Origin: Varroa destructor
Lineage: Eukaryota > Arthropoda > Arachnida > Mesostigmata > Varroidae
Reading direction: 5' to 3'
DNA length: 64,000 nt
Assembly: GCF_002443255.2 (NCBI RefSeq)
Contig: NW_019211455.1
Span: 5,935,909 to 5,999,908 of the forward strand
Positions 14,304 to 30,005 of this stretch are shown piece after piece. The notes under the pieces were generated by a model, which was given only the letters and a program-made list of their open reading frames with translations, had not been told where the DNA came from and searched no databases. A program made the translations under genes and the position numbers. How positions within the stretch are numbered: the stretch's first letter is position 1; each line of letters begins with the position of its first letter.

Positions 14304-16688
14304 CCTATGTGCCTAAACATGTGCCCCTGTGCAGAGGGTTCCTAGCTGATTTATGAGGGCAAAAAAGAAGCAAGGTTAAATCATTTAGACAGACGGCTCT
14401 GTTCTGTCCGACTTAGGTTGCTGAACGTCCGTTGCTCCGTTCACCTGGCTAAAGCCGCTGAACGGCCGAATCGAGCCGCATTCTTCTGCTACTTCATACC
14501 TAGAGCTCCTTGAGACAAAAACGACGAAAGTGGTCGATAAGGAGACAGAAATAGCTAAGCTCCGTTGCTGCTACCGTATATATCAATCGGGTTCGGTCTA
14601 CCTGGCAAAATTGTTTAACCGCAGCAATGGCAGCAGCTAGAAAACTTGAAAGCATAAAAAAACAAGCTAGATGTACACATACATATGAAAAGCACTATTA
14701 AACCTGATCATGAATTACATATCCAGCAAAAAAGATCCGAATACACGTAGTGTAGGGTCACGCAGAATACTGAGGTGCAGCTGCTGCGCTACTCAGTCTG
14801 GCTGGTGAGTGGATGAGCAGAACGAATCTCAAGACGAATGGAGGTCCCCACAGAGAAAACTGCTAGCTATCTACATTGCGCACGTCCCTGATTTACTCTT
14901 ACCCTCTAGTTTGCTCCCCACTACTTCAGCTAGAGAAGACGACGAACGAGACTACTGGAGAGGAGGCTGGGATATCGAGTCTTCAGACATGCGGCGGCTG
15001 AGTAGAAAGCGGGCAACGAGCAGTCCTGCCGCTCTCCGTAGGCTGACATGCACACAGACATGCTGGTTTGCCGGCCCAGCCAGGAGGTACAAGGGTTGGG
15101 GGAGAAGGGGGGAGGCGGTTTGAACAACATGAAACAGAATAAGTAGCTAGAGGAGGCTCGTTTCACTTCCACCCTCATTTGGTTCAGCTGTATTTCCACC
15201 GACGTTCACAGTGGTGGCCGAAGGAAAAAGAAAAATAGGGCCTGCAAACAAGGAAGAAGTAGATACAGGAATTCCGTCTTAGCTACTATCATTAGATATA
15301 ATTATAATTGTTGGGAACAAATGCACTAATAAACTTCCCTCTTCCAATAAAGGGGCCCGTTTTGACGAAGAGCACAGCCCCCCTTTTTTCCCCACCAGCA
15401 CAACCTGAGCGGAGGGGCTCGTGCAGATTTCCTCGTTGAGCTCTGCTTCTCGATATAGAATCGATGTACACCAGTTGTGTACGAGTAGCAGCAGTAGTAA
15501 GAGTAGTACTCGTAGCGATAGGCGACAGACAGCGTATGGACAGAAATGGAATCCTTTTTCCGTCAGGCTGTCTACAGTCAAGTGAGTGCAGGAAGGTAGG
15601 CAGGGAGGCAGGCGGGAAAGCGACCGACCCGCTAAGCAAACTGCCAGATAGACAGGGCCGCATAGGCCGCTATTACAACGCTGCTGTGTCTCAGCGTTCT
15701 TGCTTCTCACTGTCGCTGCTGCGATTGCTACTAAGTCGGCTGGTGCAACGGTGCTCCTGCGTTATTTCAAGACAATATGTCCTGCTGGGCGCGACTTCTC
15801 GGCCCTCTTCGCAGACAACTTCAACATCCAGCAGTAACTAGAGTACCTCCGAGGCTTGCAGGCTAGCAGCACGGCGAAGCCACCCAGCCAGCCAAAGCAC
15901 CCAGTTGAAGCGAGCGTGCACAGCAGCAAACGGCAGTGAGCCAGCCGGACACTCACTGAGTTTGTCTGTATCCCTATCTGCTTGCTATCGCTGCAGCTAG
16001 AAGTCGTACAACCGAAATCCGCGCAGCGAGCTTAGAGGCTCAGAACAGGATGCTTAAAACATATGAAGAAAGATGGAGTTGATTCGTTGCCGAGAGGCAA
16101 GAGAGCTGCTTCTGCAGCGCAGCCATCGCCGCGACAGCGCTGTCGTTTTACCACCACCATGACACTCGCTGCTTGCAAGTTTCTCTCTCTACCCAAACCT
16201 GTTCTGCGCTTTCGCTGCTCGCCGACTGTGAGGAGACTACTTCTGGCGCTGCTACAGCCGCAGGAGATATAAGAGGCAAAAGATGGCCGGGATACGAAAT
16301 CAACGATACGCTCAGCTAGTCTGATTAAGAATGGCGCCAGTGAAGTCTGCTGAGCCTGTAGGAGTACATCCACACAGATGACTTTTGCTACTGCTACCGC
16401 TGCGACTTACCTTACGTGTGCCGCTGTCGCTGCTCTAACAGCAGGAACTGCTTTACGTCACTCAAAGGACCCAGTAAAAAAGAGACTGACGGATGAACAT
16501 CTCCTCGGATTCCAGCCGCGGCAGTAGCAACAACGGTACTTCGAAGAAATTCACGCGGTTACCGCCTGCTCTGTTGTACGCCTTCCTTTACTCACACATA
16601 GTATGTACGTGCACTTGCGCGCGTATGGTTTTCTCTTTTTTCGCTATTCCCCTTACACGATAACAAATACCACTGAGCACGTACGAGT

Positions 16689-16704
16689 GCGTGTGTGTGT
16701 GTGT
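16689..16704. repeat. GT dinucleotide microsatellite
   Basis: A short uninterrupted GT run lies in the ZSWIM intron stretch. It is a simple repeat. Confidence 0.8.
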
Positions 16705-19700
16705 CTGCATGTATCTTGTTACTATAATATACAGGTTGGACCGCAACGCAAGCTGGATCCTACTGACATACGCTGGGGATGGTGGTGTCTCGGTGGAGTC
16801 GCCTCAACAGACATGTTGCTTTCGAAGGGGCAGGCAGTTGAAAAGTATTTCATTGGTTTGGCGGTTGGCTGCTTAGTTAATTGCATGGCTTGCCTTAATG
16901 CTTAAGGCAAACAACGAAACTTAGAAAAAGAAACAAAAACAGGGGGACGAAGTCACCAGAGCTCGGCCGTATTCAGTCTCGATATGGTCGGTAAGCTGAT
17001 GCTTCTCTGAGGACTTCAGGCGAATCGCAAACTCGATCTGAGAGTACGTTCATTAGCGTGGCACTACTCCTTCTGTCCTGCTTCTGGTGCATAGCTCAAT
17101 CAACATTTCTCTCTGCCATAGTGCCAGCCATTTCAGCAACGACCCGTAATGGGGGTTAGTCAAAGAAGCCGGAATAAGAAATACCACCACTGCTGCAGCC
17201 CCATCCCTATTCACGAACCCCTCAGTAAAAGTTAAATAGAAGAAAGAAGAAACTCATCTTGCGCATATAAAAGATATTTCGTTGAAGAAAAAGCGAACTA
17301 CTCTTTACTTACTTGTAATACTCATGACCTCAAATTTCGCAACTGCAGCAATAGACATTTACACGAATTCGTAAAAAATCATTCTTGTATAATATACAAA
17401 TAAGAGTTTAGAGTTAGAATTCTCAATACTGCTGCAGACCGAGCTTGTGCCAACTTCATAACAATGGCGGAACATTAAGCTCATAGGCTCGTGCAATACG
17501 TAAGCAATACTTAGAAAACGTGGAGTAAGTCCATCCTAAATTGGCCTTGAAATGTTCTTAAAATATCATGATTGGCTAAACGCTTCCCGAGCCCTTAATT
17601 GTTCACAAATTATAAGCCTATCAGCCTGTCTACTTGTATGTGTAATTGATCATGTATAGCCAGCCAAATACGAGTCTATCCCTATCATGATCTGTGCGCA
17701 AAACGCTATGGGTTTCTCAAAGGGATATTTTTAAAGGCCTCGGATTGGTGTTACACTCGTCGATGCGTGCACGGAAACTTTTAGGAAATCAATCCATATT
17801 TCGGTCGATCCCTTTTCTCTCTAGCCAACCGAGCTAGCCCCTGAAAAGTTGCCTGTAGAAGCTTCTTTGCAGAGGATTAATCTTGAAGAAAAATGATGTT
17901 GCCCTCATTCCTTCATCGAAAGGAAGTAAGAACCGCTTTAAAAAATCGTCTTCGCGGTGCCTTTTCCCATGGGATACGACCTGCCCATAACGGACCTTTT
18001 TTGAGGTACTGCATTCGGGACCAATGGAAAGCCATTCAGTCAAAGGTAAAATACAACCGACACTCTGAACGACCAATAGGTTTAGCCGTTTTCAAGCAGC
18101 CGCTCATCTCTCTTGCAAACCCGCTAATTTAAGCACAAATTTTAGGACATTTGACCCAGCAAGCTCATCAGCAAATGTAAATGGACTAAAAATTCAACCT
18201 GACAATCGACACATAAGCGTGACACATTCCCTTTATAAACAAAAAAAAAAAAACATTGCCTTGTCTTAGTTAGAATAACAGTTATTATTTCTCACTTACG
18301 GGACCTGTTAGTCAGACAGTACACAAATGTTCATGCCTCAATTGAACATTACTACTAAGTATAAAACACAAACAACGCGTTGCCTGAATGCTTCTCCCTC
18401 ATCCCCCATCCATTGGAGGTCCAATTCTTATTTCTACTAATGTTTAATCTCTCTGTTGCACCATTACAACAGCTACTAGCCATCGAGACAAGCGTACGTA
18501 TTCTCTTAGTGGCCAGGCCAAAAAGCTTTGCATGACCCAATTCAATGTATTGGTTAAGCACAGTTATCGCCATTATAATAGATTGTTACATTTATCTTCC
18601 TTTGTTCCAGTGAAGAAAAAGGCATATTGTATGTTTTATAATGCATATTGTAGAAGTAAAAGGTGCGTGTCTCTACATGAGCATCTTTCGTGTAGAACGC
18701 ATTTCTTCTTATTCTGTTACATTTCCATGTGAACATACATTCATTCTGGAAGGCTCCGAGAAAACCCAGGCTTCTGCCCCCTATTCTACTTTCAGCCTCG
18801 TTTCCTCGGTGCGTTAGCATGAACCAGCCCATACTCAAGCATGCGCGACTATGTATATCCACACGCATACATGAAGGTCACTATGAAGCGAATCGATTTG
18901 CAGGAAAGGATGTGGCAGATTCATTTCGGGCCGCTAGTTCTGATAAGCCTCTGCATATCTTTTTGAACGTGTATCACTATCGCCATAAAATAACCAGGGC
19001 GCTTACTGCTATTAGGTATCTTCTATAATACAAACACCAACGAAAATTAGTGGGAAAAAAGGGAAATATCGCTAGATCACGTATCCGTCTATCGCCATGA
19101 TTCTTAAAGCGTTTGGACAGCCATGAGCCATCCAGCGAGATTCTGTTGGCCGGCCCGTCGACGCTGCCTGTCCTTGTCTCCTCGACACACCTTCGCTTTT
19201 AGCGATACAACTGCTGCTGCTGTACCATCGCCCATGCTAGTTTATTGTGTCACACGTATAACATAATAAACAAGTCGCGTTTTTCATCTGTTTGTCAGGC
19301 AGACGGGCACCCATCAGCCGTCTCTCGGCTTGCTTTTGACAAACGCTCGCCGCGGAGATACTACGACCGCCAATTAAGTAACGTTAGGCTTTTAGGAACA
19401 TGTATTAGTATCATTTTCGCTGGCACAGAGTTGGTTGGCTTCATTTTTGCTGCTGCTGTGACGCCTGTAATTCTCGACTAAGACGCTTCTCCTCTGCTTT
19501 CGGCGGCTCGCTACAACATCTTCACTGTTTCAAAGCTAACTACTAGTGCTACTGGCCGATAGATGGAGAATGCTCTAGCGGGATGGACGATCGTCCATCG
19601 GTCCAAAAGCGTACCATCACGGTGCAACAGTGGCTCTTGCCTCTCGACTAGCAAAGGAGCTAGTAGCGTCGGCGTCGGTAGTAGTCGGCACACAGTCAAC

Positions 19701-21684
19701 AAGAAATGGCTTAATCACAACTTGCTGGCTGTACCCTCCCGCGCTACAACTGCTGCCGGCATCCTCGCCTCGGCGGTCTCGTTTGCAGAGACTGCTCGAA
19801 CAGGGGCAGCAACAGCGGGCGAAGTACTAAAGCTAATGGTGGTGTTGTTGTTATCGTTGCTGCTGGTGTAGCCGCTGCAGCTCCTGTTGTCTTTGTCTCT
19901 CCAGAACCAACTACTGCTGACAACGGCGGCGGCGTTGTTCCGATTGTTGATGGGTAAAAACGTTCGCTCGCTCGTTATGATCAATACGTTCCTTCCGCCC
20001 ACCGCCGTTACTAGTACGGATGTTAGCATTGCCACAGTATTACTTTGCCTCTCCCATGTACAGGAACCGCCGGCACAACGATGGCGGCACGCACGTCCGC
20101 CCCGTCACACACACGTATACACGGATATGATAGGAAATATGCACGTATTCATCAACTTATCTGCGCATACGCATACATACAAACAAATAGACAGACAGCC
20201 ACCAAACGAGACGAGTGGCTCTCCTTAGATAACTCGAGCCCTCTGAAAACCCCTGACAAGAGTCAGCCATCACGGCTTACGCCTCACACATTGGCCTATG
20301 ACGGCTATCATTAGCGTCAGCCATAACAGCAGCGACAGCAGCGACAGCACAGTGCGCGTTTCCAAACGAACGAACACTAGTCATCCTTTCCGCCGATAGA
20401 TTTTATAATAGGTTCGCTAGAAAAGACCAAATCGAAGCCGTAAACCCGATTTCAATGGCTGCCGTTTGTTCCAGCCAGGTTTTGTTATTCTGCACAGTAG
20501 AAGTGTCCTGCTGTAGCTTTTTTTCTGCCTGTATCAGGCACAGTGATGGTTATCCACTTGACGCTGTCCTCGTATAGCTCATATTCAAAAGCATTAGTCT
20601 CCACTTGCCGTTGTCGCTGCTAACATGAACCGGAAAGCCGGTCAGATCGATGCGTCGATATTATTCGAACGATACGAAACTAATCGGAAGAACATTCCCG
20701 TTGCAATGAATTGGATGAAAACATCAAACATGGTCGACGAGAAGAGTAAACCGTCGTGGCGCACCGAGCCGCCGTGACTCCCATAAGTTCTCGAGCACGA
20801 TTCGAACTTGAGTCATGCAACTGCTTTCGATTACAGTTGTCCGCGTCATATAGCTGCCGTAGCCTCTTATTCATCGGATGTATACAGCCACAGATTCATA
20901 AACTATAATATAAACGCTTTCGACACTCTTCTGTATTAACTACCGGTAACTGGTTGAGTCATAAGCCTGGCGTAGTATTGAATCATTACCATTCCCGCAG
21001 ATATAATCATAATGATGATTATTGACGTTGGGGAAACTGTGCAGAGAAAACGCAAGAAGAACTTTCGTATTCATTCATGTGTATACACAGAGTCACACGT
21101 ACCGAGGAGGCAATAATCCGCAGAGAAGTAGCAAGTTGCAACTTACAACGATGCGAATGTGCACTTAGTTGCAGAGATCTATGCTAGTACTATTTATATG
21201 GTCAGCGTTTAGTTTTTGCATGCGCAGAAATACCTACCGAAATATGCTAATGCTGCCCAGCCTCTCACTAGTTTATCCCATTCGACGACATATCATAGAG
21301 CGTGAAACGCACCTGTGATTCACAGATGCTAGACAAACAACACTAACAGGACTGCGGTTTTTCAACTTCCGAGCTGAATACGAATATGACGAGATTAAAA
21401 AGAAATCTGGTAGCTTCCTTCAGAGTATTCAACTGCTTCTGACCGATCTACTTCCACGCATAGCTGAGGAGGTGACGTATAGACTCATGGAAAATTGTGA
21501 AGTAGGTAAACCTGTAAAGGAACTTTCTTACGATGATATCCTAACACAGAAATAGTAGGTGTCCAGTAATGTTCGTTCATTTAAAATTGACAATTGCTGG
21601 ACCGAAACACGAGGTCAAGCAGACCCTGTCTCGTACCTAATTCCTCCGTTTCACTATACCGACTATTAATTTAATCCTTAATTA

Positions 21685-22611
<927 letters not shown>

Positions 22612-22674
22612 TCACAAAACGACACTCTAACTTGACGCCGCCGCCGCCGCCGTCCACTACTACTTATAACACTA

Positions 22675-22678
<4 letters not shown>

Positions 22679-22713
<35 letters not shown>
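22679..22713. repeat. CAG/CTG trinucleotide tract (about 11-12 units)
   Basis: An uninterrupted run of CAG on the plus strand (CTG in the ZSWIM transcript direction), about 150 bases upstream of the ZSWIM ATG. It is outside the ZSWIM reading frame because an in-frame stop separates them. Confidence 0.9.
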
Positions 22714-22865
22714 CTGGTTCTATTGTCGATGATTGAATGAAGTACGATGGAACAGTACAATACGATAAGCACGGCCCAATACAGATTGCTGCTACTGCCG
22801 CTGTTGAGTGAGAGCACTATGGTATACGTCCACCGGATACGAGGGAGAATAGATTCGAGGGCGAA

Positions 22866-22881
22866 CACACACACACACACA
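22866..22881. repeat. CA dinucleotide microsatellite
   Basis: A short alternating CA run in the ZSWIM upstream zone. It is a simple repeat. Confidence 0.85.
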
Positions 22882-23831
22882 GAAACAGATACACTCACAT
22901 GAACAGCCACAGGGGCGGTGGGATGGGGGAAGGGGGTGGTGGTGGCGGAAAGTTGAGGGCGTTGAGGAGAGATACTGATGACGACGACGGTGATTGTGAG
23001 CAGTGACCGTATGCGAAGCGTGCTCGTCTATGACGATCTCCTCTTCGGTAATTCCCTCACATCGCAGTGAACAGCGGAGCAACCAACAGCTTCATGGTGA
23101 ATTAATACGATACGATTGATTATCGCGGTTGTGCTGTGGCCAGCAGCATGAATAGTATTATACATAGATTAATAGTAACTACGGCAGTTACGCTAAAAGT
23201 CAATCTCGAAAAGTCAACGATGCTAAGTCGACGACGACGACGATTACTGTCACAGAGGTAAAACAGATTCTCCTACAGCTATACGATAGTTGCGGGCGCC
23301 TCTACCACTTGAACGACCTAGCAGCAGCGGCAGCAATGCCACCATGTATCTACGAGTGTTATTCTTGCCGTTTGCGCCAAGTGTATACCTCGTGGCCAGC
23401 GTAAACAGATATACCTAGTAGAGGCTTTGTGTAGCTACCGCAAAGTCGTGGAACGCTGACGATCGACGGCGCAAGGAAGCAGGGAATATCCCTGCTATTA
23501 TTACACGGAGCAGAATAATGACGATCTTCAGCAGCAGCACGGCCACGATCACCATTAACAAATACTAGCAGCAGGGGAACGACACCGACGACAACAATAA
23601 TAACACGAAATGCACAAAGATATATAGCAGAATAATCAGAAGAAATAATAAAAGGACTGTACGACACAATGCGACGGCACGACGCTACTCCCATGAAGGC
23701 CGAAGTAACTCTGATGAGCGGCCGCTTACGAGTACCACTTGCGTTGCCCTCTCCATCGCCACCACCGACAGCATCGTCACCATCGACATAACAGCAGCAG
23801 CAACAGCAGCGGCAGTACATCGAGCGGTGGA

Positions 23832-23858
23832 AGCAGCAGCAGCAGCAGCAGCAGCAGC
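23832..23858. repeat. AGC/GCT trinucleotide tract (about 9 units)
   Basis: A pure triplet run, about 1.3 kb upstream of the ZSWIM start. Short open frames across it on both strands arise only because triplet repeats lack stop codons. Confidence 0.9.
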
Positions 23859-24111
23859 CGCGCACAACTCAGACCAGAAAATGGCAATACAATTTCTTTC
23901 ACTCTCCGTTTCTCTTGCTTTGAGTCTCTCAGCCGGCCCCTCACCCAACAACCACTGGTGGCCCTCGCCCACAAAACACAACTCCCAGAACAGAACCTGC
24001 AGCAAAGGCTCGCTCGCTCACTCGCTCAGCATGCAGCAGACAACTCACAGCACGGGGCTATCAGCGCTGCTGGCTCCTACAGCTGCTCGCCTGCTCCTGT
24101 TTTACGGACAG

Positions 24112-24140
24112 TGCTGCTGCTGCTGCTGCTGCTGCTGTTG
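24112..24140. repeat. TGC/GCA trinucleotide tract (about 9 units)
   Basis: A nearly pure TGC run on the plus strand, ending in TGTTGCTG. Read in the ZSWIM direction it is GCA/CAG, the opposite polarity to the two tracts nearer the gene. Confidence 0.9.
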
Positions 24141-27100
24141 CTGGGTGGCTGACTAGCGAGCTGCCGCGGACGAACGACTAGTATAAATTCTTGCCTGCCT
24201 GCTCTACTGCCCTCCTCTTCGCTCGTCGGCCAACGCTCGTTCTTTCACCCGCTGGCCGTCTGCTGGCAAGAGCAGAAGCGGCAGAGAGAGACCAACTGAC
24301 CCTCACCTCCACATCGATATTTGGACATAGACCCACATAAACGCCAGCTCACAGAATTGACGCGCGGCCGAAGCGGTCATACTGCTCGGCCAGACGGGGC
24401 ACGCAACGCACTCACACAGAGCTTTCGCACAGCACAGTCGCTCAGCCCAACCAAATGAATGAAATAGCCACAGCGTCGGAAAGTGCTGCTTCGTTGACTA
24501 GCTGGCTAGGCAGTGCTGCCGGCTGGCATGGTCGGCGGGTGGTCCAATGTTATTGAGGACCAAGTTGGCCGGGCCGCTTGCTCGCCTCGACGATCGTCGT
24601 CCAGCAGGAGCTCATGGCGCATGCGCCACAGCACCAACAGGCAAATAACAGGACATACGAAAAATCGAAGGAGAGGGAAGGGCAAGAAATTTCGTTGGGT
24701 AGCGGTGCCGCCGCTGCGGCTCGAGGTTGTACTGGTGATGCTGCTGTTAGCAGCGGAAGTATTATGGTAGTGGCCACAGCAGCCAGTCGTGATGGTGGGC
24801 GGTGGTGGGAGGTAGTTGAACGCTGGCGCTGCTGTCAAATGCTGAGGGAACGCAGGGGCTCGTCAAAGATAAAGAGAATTAGTGACTGAACGAAAACTAG
24901 AGAGGGAAAGATAATATAACTAAACGATTCAGTTCTCAAGGGCCGCCACGTTCGAAGGGGCTAGAAAAGTTTGGAAGCGGCGCAACTTACCCCCACCCCA
25001 CTCCCCAATCCGCATACACACACAGCCCCATCGCTACAGCTTCTTCTGATCCAATTCTGTCTCCTTTCACTCCAACAACCCTCGATGCTAATGATGATGA
25101 TGACGATTATCATTGTCTGTCAGTGTACGTGTGTATGTCTGCCCCGGACCGCTTCTCGCGTTCTATGTACCGCTGTAACAACAGAACAACAGCAGTCTTT
25201 CGGTACGTTCGCCAACATAGACGAGACAGCAAGCAGAGTGGAAAGGTTTGTAGTTGGGGGATGGCCACTAGGGCTGTTATTGGGAAAATGCGCATACAAT
25301 TGATATACGCAAATATTTGTTTGAAACGACGCAGAGGAATTCAATAGAGCTGCGTAGTAAACCTATTATAGAGGATAATTATCGTTACATTCTAGTAGCG
25401 GTTGTTTGATTACCTGTACTAGTGTTATTGAAATTTGGTTACATCTCCGATATTGTTGGGCATTCGTTTTGCATGGCATAGCTTGTTTTGCATACGGGCT
25501 CCATGAAAAAGCCCTCGACTGTTCTCATATGGTGTTTCACAAGCACGTTTGTCGCTAGTTTAATTCCAGCCTAAAATAGAGCCGTTGATCAGCTTCGATG
25601 TGCTAGAGAAAACATCAATAAAAGCGTTTGTTTGCGAAAACAATATAGACATGAGACTGGGTAGATATAATCTTTTACAGGTTTTGGATAAGAACAAAGC
25701 ATAGCATAAAAAAAGTGCTCGGTTAGGCAAGGAAAAAATCGCTTGTATGTATTTATTTTTTTATCAAGAAATTAAGTTTTCAGCAATTTTTTTACGAGAC
25801 AATTGTGTATTGGTAGCCGTCTTTGTTGTCTATTTCAGAAATGTTAACAGATGGTTCGAGTAAGACTACCAACTGATTGCCTAATATGAGTCGAAGAGAC
25901 AAAAATTACCCGCAAAAACAACGTGCTTTCTAAGAACGCATCTCCTAGGACTTCGGAAAGAGCCAACTATGGTCGTTTGGTCGCATTCGTCTTTTCTTTT
26001 TTCGCGTTCCCTGATTGCCCCGGTTTGAGATCATCCGCCTTATTTTTACTGTCTTCTTTTGAAGTGACGATTCCGCATCGCCCCGCACGATAGGCGCATA
26101 GCGACAGATCCCAGACGTAACGAATACTGTTTCAACAACACGCCTTTGTTTCAAATATCGACCTATTTTGCAGTAAACGTAAATGTTTAACGGCCCCTCT
26201 CAGTCAGGTCTGTTAGTCATGACCTGCAGTATACACTGCACTACACAGAAACGACTTGTGTTTCTTAAACAAAAATACAAATGGTATTGAATGCAGCCGT
26301 AGTATAACAAGTGAAGGACTAAATTGCTTACTAACGGTTAGTGTAGGAAATGCCCGATTTACGTGGATGGGTATACGGTTTAATATCAGAACTGGAAATC
26401 TTGCTTGAGCCAAAGCGTTCATTTTAAAAAATTCTCTTCTAATGAAAAGTAAGTACTTTCGATGAGAATGACGTTATGCGATACGATAATTCCGAATGGA
26501 TATTGTATCGTTACTGTGTTATTTCGCTGTTTCGACCAGAGTTGTCAAGATTGCTAACTTACGAGTGTAAAAAGAAGAAACAATAAGAGAGGGCAAAAAA
26601 GGGTTGCCGTTAACTCCGGTTCAAATAGATCAGGTGTCCCAGAAAATATATTGGGCGATGAGAACAACCGGTATTGTCTTGCAGCTTAAATATTTACTTT
26701 AACTTATAATTATTAGAGTCATTTTGCGTATACATTTTCTGCTGCATGCAAAAATTCACGTATCATAGCCATTTTTTGATCAGTGATTCAAGTGAACAGG
26801 AATACCTTCATTAACGAAGCCCAATATTGGTTTCAATTTAATACCTGTGAAGTAAGTGACCTTCGTGAGTCGAATTTAAGAGCTAATAGATGCTTCAGCA
26901 AACAACGTTCTCCAGTTCTTAGAAACCCAGTGTGAACTCAATTTCAGTACTGTCTAATTACGTTCGAACATTCAAGCCTTTTTACAAAAGCAATGAAAAA
27001 ACATTCTGGAAGCCAATTTAGAGCTATTAATAGCTAGAATTAAGCTTCATTCACTCGACTACTTTAGATTAAGCTAACTGTATTTATATTGTCTTCTTAT

Positions 27101-27278
27101 ACACTTGCTCCGAACTTCCAAATACAGCCTTCTATGGTTTTAAGTTCTCCATTTATTGGTTACCAATTTGTAAAAGTTCTCTTCGGTTACATCGAGACGC
27201 ATCTACATCAATAAAAAGTCCATCACTACGGTTTTACACGCAAGAGATATGCAGCCAGCAGAGTACGCCCAAAGCTAG

Positions 27279-27482
27279 GTCTACGTAGAACGACCTACGA
27301 CGAAATGCGTTGCGCTGCCTTTCAAAGTTTTTGTAAGAGGTCCTGACGATGGCAATAACAACAGTGATACTGCTTTTCGGGCACATTTTACAGCCGAAGC
27401 CCTCCTCACCGAAGCCCTCCTTGCCAGAGGGCCTCCGATGCGAGGGCCCGTGGACGAGGAAAGACGACTAGTTCGCTTCTAG
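27279..27482 (+). other. Exon-like open segment, function unknown
   Basis: A frame stays open for 67 codons between TAG (27276-27278) and TAG (27480-27482) in a GC-richer island. It reads with mixed, protein-like composition (for example ALPFKVFVRGPDDGNNN near its middle), and TAG|GTC could serve as a splice acceptor. It includes a 15-base direct duplication at 27394-27423. There is no start methionine at the front and no good donor before the stop, and I recognise no family. It may be a degenerate exon, a transposon remnant or chance. Confidence 0.2.
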
Positions 27483-29971
27483 AGGTGGCATATAAATTAG
27501 TGACAAAAACTGATTATTTTATTTCATCCCCCTGCCTTTGTTGAGGTCGAACCATGCGCCACTCGGCCTCGCTTGTGATGTTACTTTAGGGCTATGGGCA
27601 CCGTTGAGCCACTGAACAGTCAAGCAGTTCAGTAACTACAGTGCAGTACATAGGACTTCTTTTTGATCAAAATAGGACGGAGCGCGCATGCCAGAAGCGA
27701 ATCGATAGCAATTACTCGAAATGATCGGTGTTTCATCGAACGTTACAAAACGTCATGAATGTTTCCATAAAATTAAATTATGTGCATGTGTTTGTTTTTC
27801 AGAATCTTCAGAACAGCCAATAACAGTAAAACCGTACGGACTTCATGAATACGACTGTCTATTTGTCATACGAAGCAAGTGCTAAACGAACCACTCTAGC
27901 GGTAACGGATTTTGGCAAAGGCTCGAAAGTTTAATCGGGGAAAAAGCGGCCAAAAAAAGAAAAAGAAATAAAGGAAAATCGCATTTCGGTCAACTAGACA
28001 CAGTAAATTTTTAATATTTTTTCTAATAAAACTGTTAGAGACTACATGACGCCGACCCCGGAATTTCAACGGCTAGTTAATATGATCTTTTAATAGTCGA
28101 CATTGCAGAAACGTGAAGCGCTAATTCGTCTGATCTTGATATACTTGACCAGTTTTACCGCGCGACGAAGCAGAGATTACGGGCCGCTTGGGGCTTGCAT
28201 AACAATACATAAAGATCCTCCCGCGATCGGTTTTCGGTATCCATACAAAACTCGCGCAGGTCCTCATCGTGCAGTTATTACAAAAGATGCTATGCACATG
28301 TATTCACTCTGTGTTTTTGTACGCGGACTTTATGTGGACTTGAGCACGCTTCGGAGGGTTTCTAGGAGCACCGATCTCATCCTGATTTGTCAGTAATATT
28401 GGTTTCCGTGGGAGACCTCAGTGCCAAGCATGCGGACTTGCATAGGCTCTCAATGCCATCTGGGGAAAAGAGGCTTCACCTAGATGGCTGAGGGTGAACA
28501 ATTTTGAAGTCTTTCGTTCGGCAGAAACGGAGGGCGCTACTTGCTAAAGCAGAAAAAACTTTCTGCCATTTTTTTACTTAGACCTGTGGCTGTTCTTCTT
28601 ATTCTTGTGGTTTATAAATACACGTAAAATATGATAGCAACGCATACAGACGGCTGCTGTATCATTTACGCCATTGAACCAACGACGTTCGGTTTGTTTG
28701 GCGTTCTCCTTTGCCACTGTACTATGCGTTCATTCCTATACAAGCGTTCGAAAGTGCTCCCTCCTGTCTAAGTCTGTCGTAATTTCGTTGAGCAGTAACC
28801 AGAATTTTCTGTCGGGTTCAGGCTTTATAGACCGAACTAGGAAAGGTATTTTTGATACCTCCTCTTCGTCATTTATCGAAATCAAAGAAACATGAAAACA
28901 ATACAGTAAAGTATAGCAGAGATTAGAATTGAGAAGATTGCCTAAAACTGGTTTGTATGGCGTCTTGGAATTGGAGAATGCACCCCCCATACCACGCTCT
29001 GACGTATTATAACGTTTGGAAAATTAGTAACTATACATTTGACAGCGAAAAGAAGGTTCAAAGCTTAACTAAATAGGTTCTGCAAGATTAAATTTGTAAG
29101 AAAAATAAATACATTGGTTGGCAAACAAGAAAATGTCGTGGAGATATCATAGTAATCGGCAACACGTACATAGTAGATCAATTCGTTGTTAGATTTCAAA
29201 TTACACGCTGGATTCTTTGTTAGGTGCTAAAAAGAAACAACGAATTAATATGTGTTCAAATCAAATTTATGATGTTTTCACCGCCTAATTTTTTCGATCA
29301 CCTAAGTCGACGGTGACCTAGATTGGCGACTACTATAAGCTATCTTTCGGAAAGCTGTAGCTTTATCCGCGTTTGAGATTTTCGAAAATATTCGAAATCG
29401 TTTAGCTTCCTGGCGGAATGATACCTGCGCGCCAACGAAATGCAGGCTGATTCGGGCTTGGCGAATAGGAACCGGATCTTTTTACGAGTAAGCAAACGGG
29501 AAATTTCCTAGACAGTTCTTGGAAGGGCCGGCAGTCACGCTAAGCTCATTTCAGAGTGTTCATTCTATATCGCGTTTACGAGGGAAATTGTGAGAAGAAA
29601 ATGGTGACATCTGCACTGCTTGCTTGGGGTTCTTGTTAAGGAAAGTAAGCACAGAAGTGGTAAAACCTTGCCACTTTAAACGATAGAGTGTTTTCTAAAG
29701 GTTTTGCCTACCCACAGGCAATTTGCAACAGTTGTCATAAGCCTAAAGAACTCCGCCAGCGCTAACGACGATCTTACTGAACGTAGACTGTGTCCTTCAT
29801 TGCTCATCTGTGCAGATTTAGTTATAGCGCTAGCTTATTCTTAGGGTTAATCAATGTCAGAATTGCTTTGCATCGAACTTTGCTACAGGGTGAAATGTTG
29901 CTTGTACCGGACCACAGCACCAGCCAACTAGCCCACGTGCGGAAATATCAATTTCACATATATATTTTTTA

Positions 29972-29974
<3 letters not shown>

Positions 29975-30004
<30 letters not shown>
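29975..30004. repeat. TA dinucleotide microsatellite
   Basis: About 15 uninterrupted TA units in AT-rich DNA. It is a simple repeat. Confidence 0.9.

Positions 30005-30005
<1 letters not shown>

Noticed and set aside
18554..19028. Overlapping open frames of about 100 codons on both strands
   Set aside because: Neither shows family motifs. Dual-strand openness with no splice signals suggests chance.
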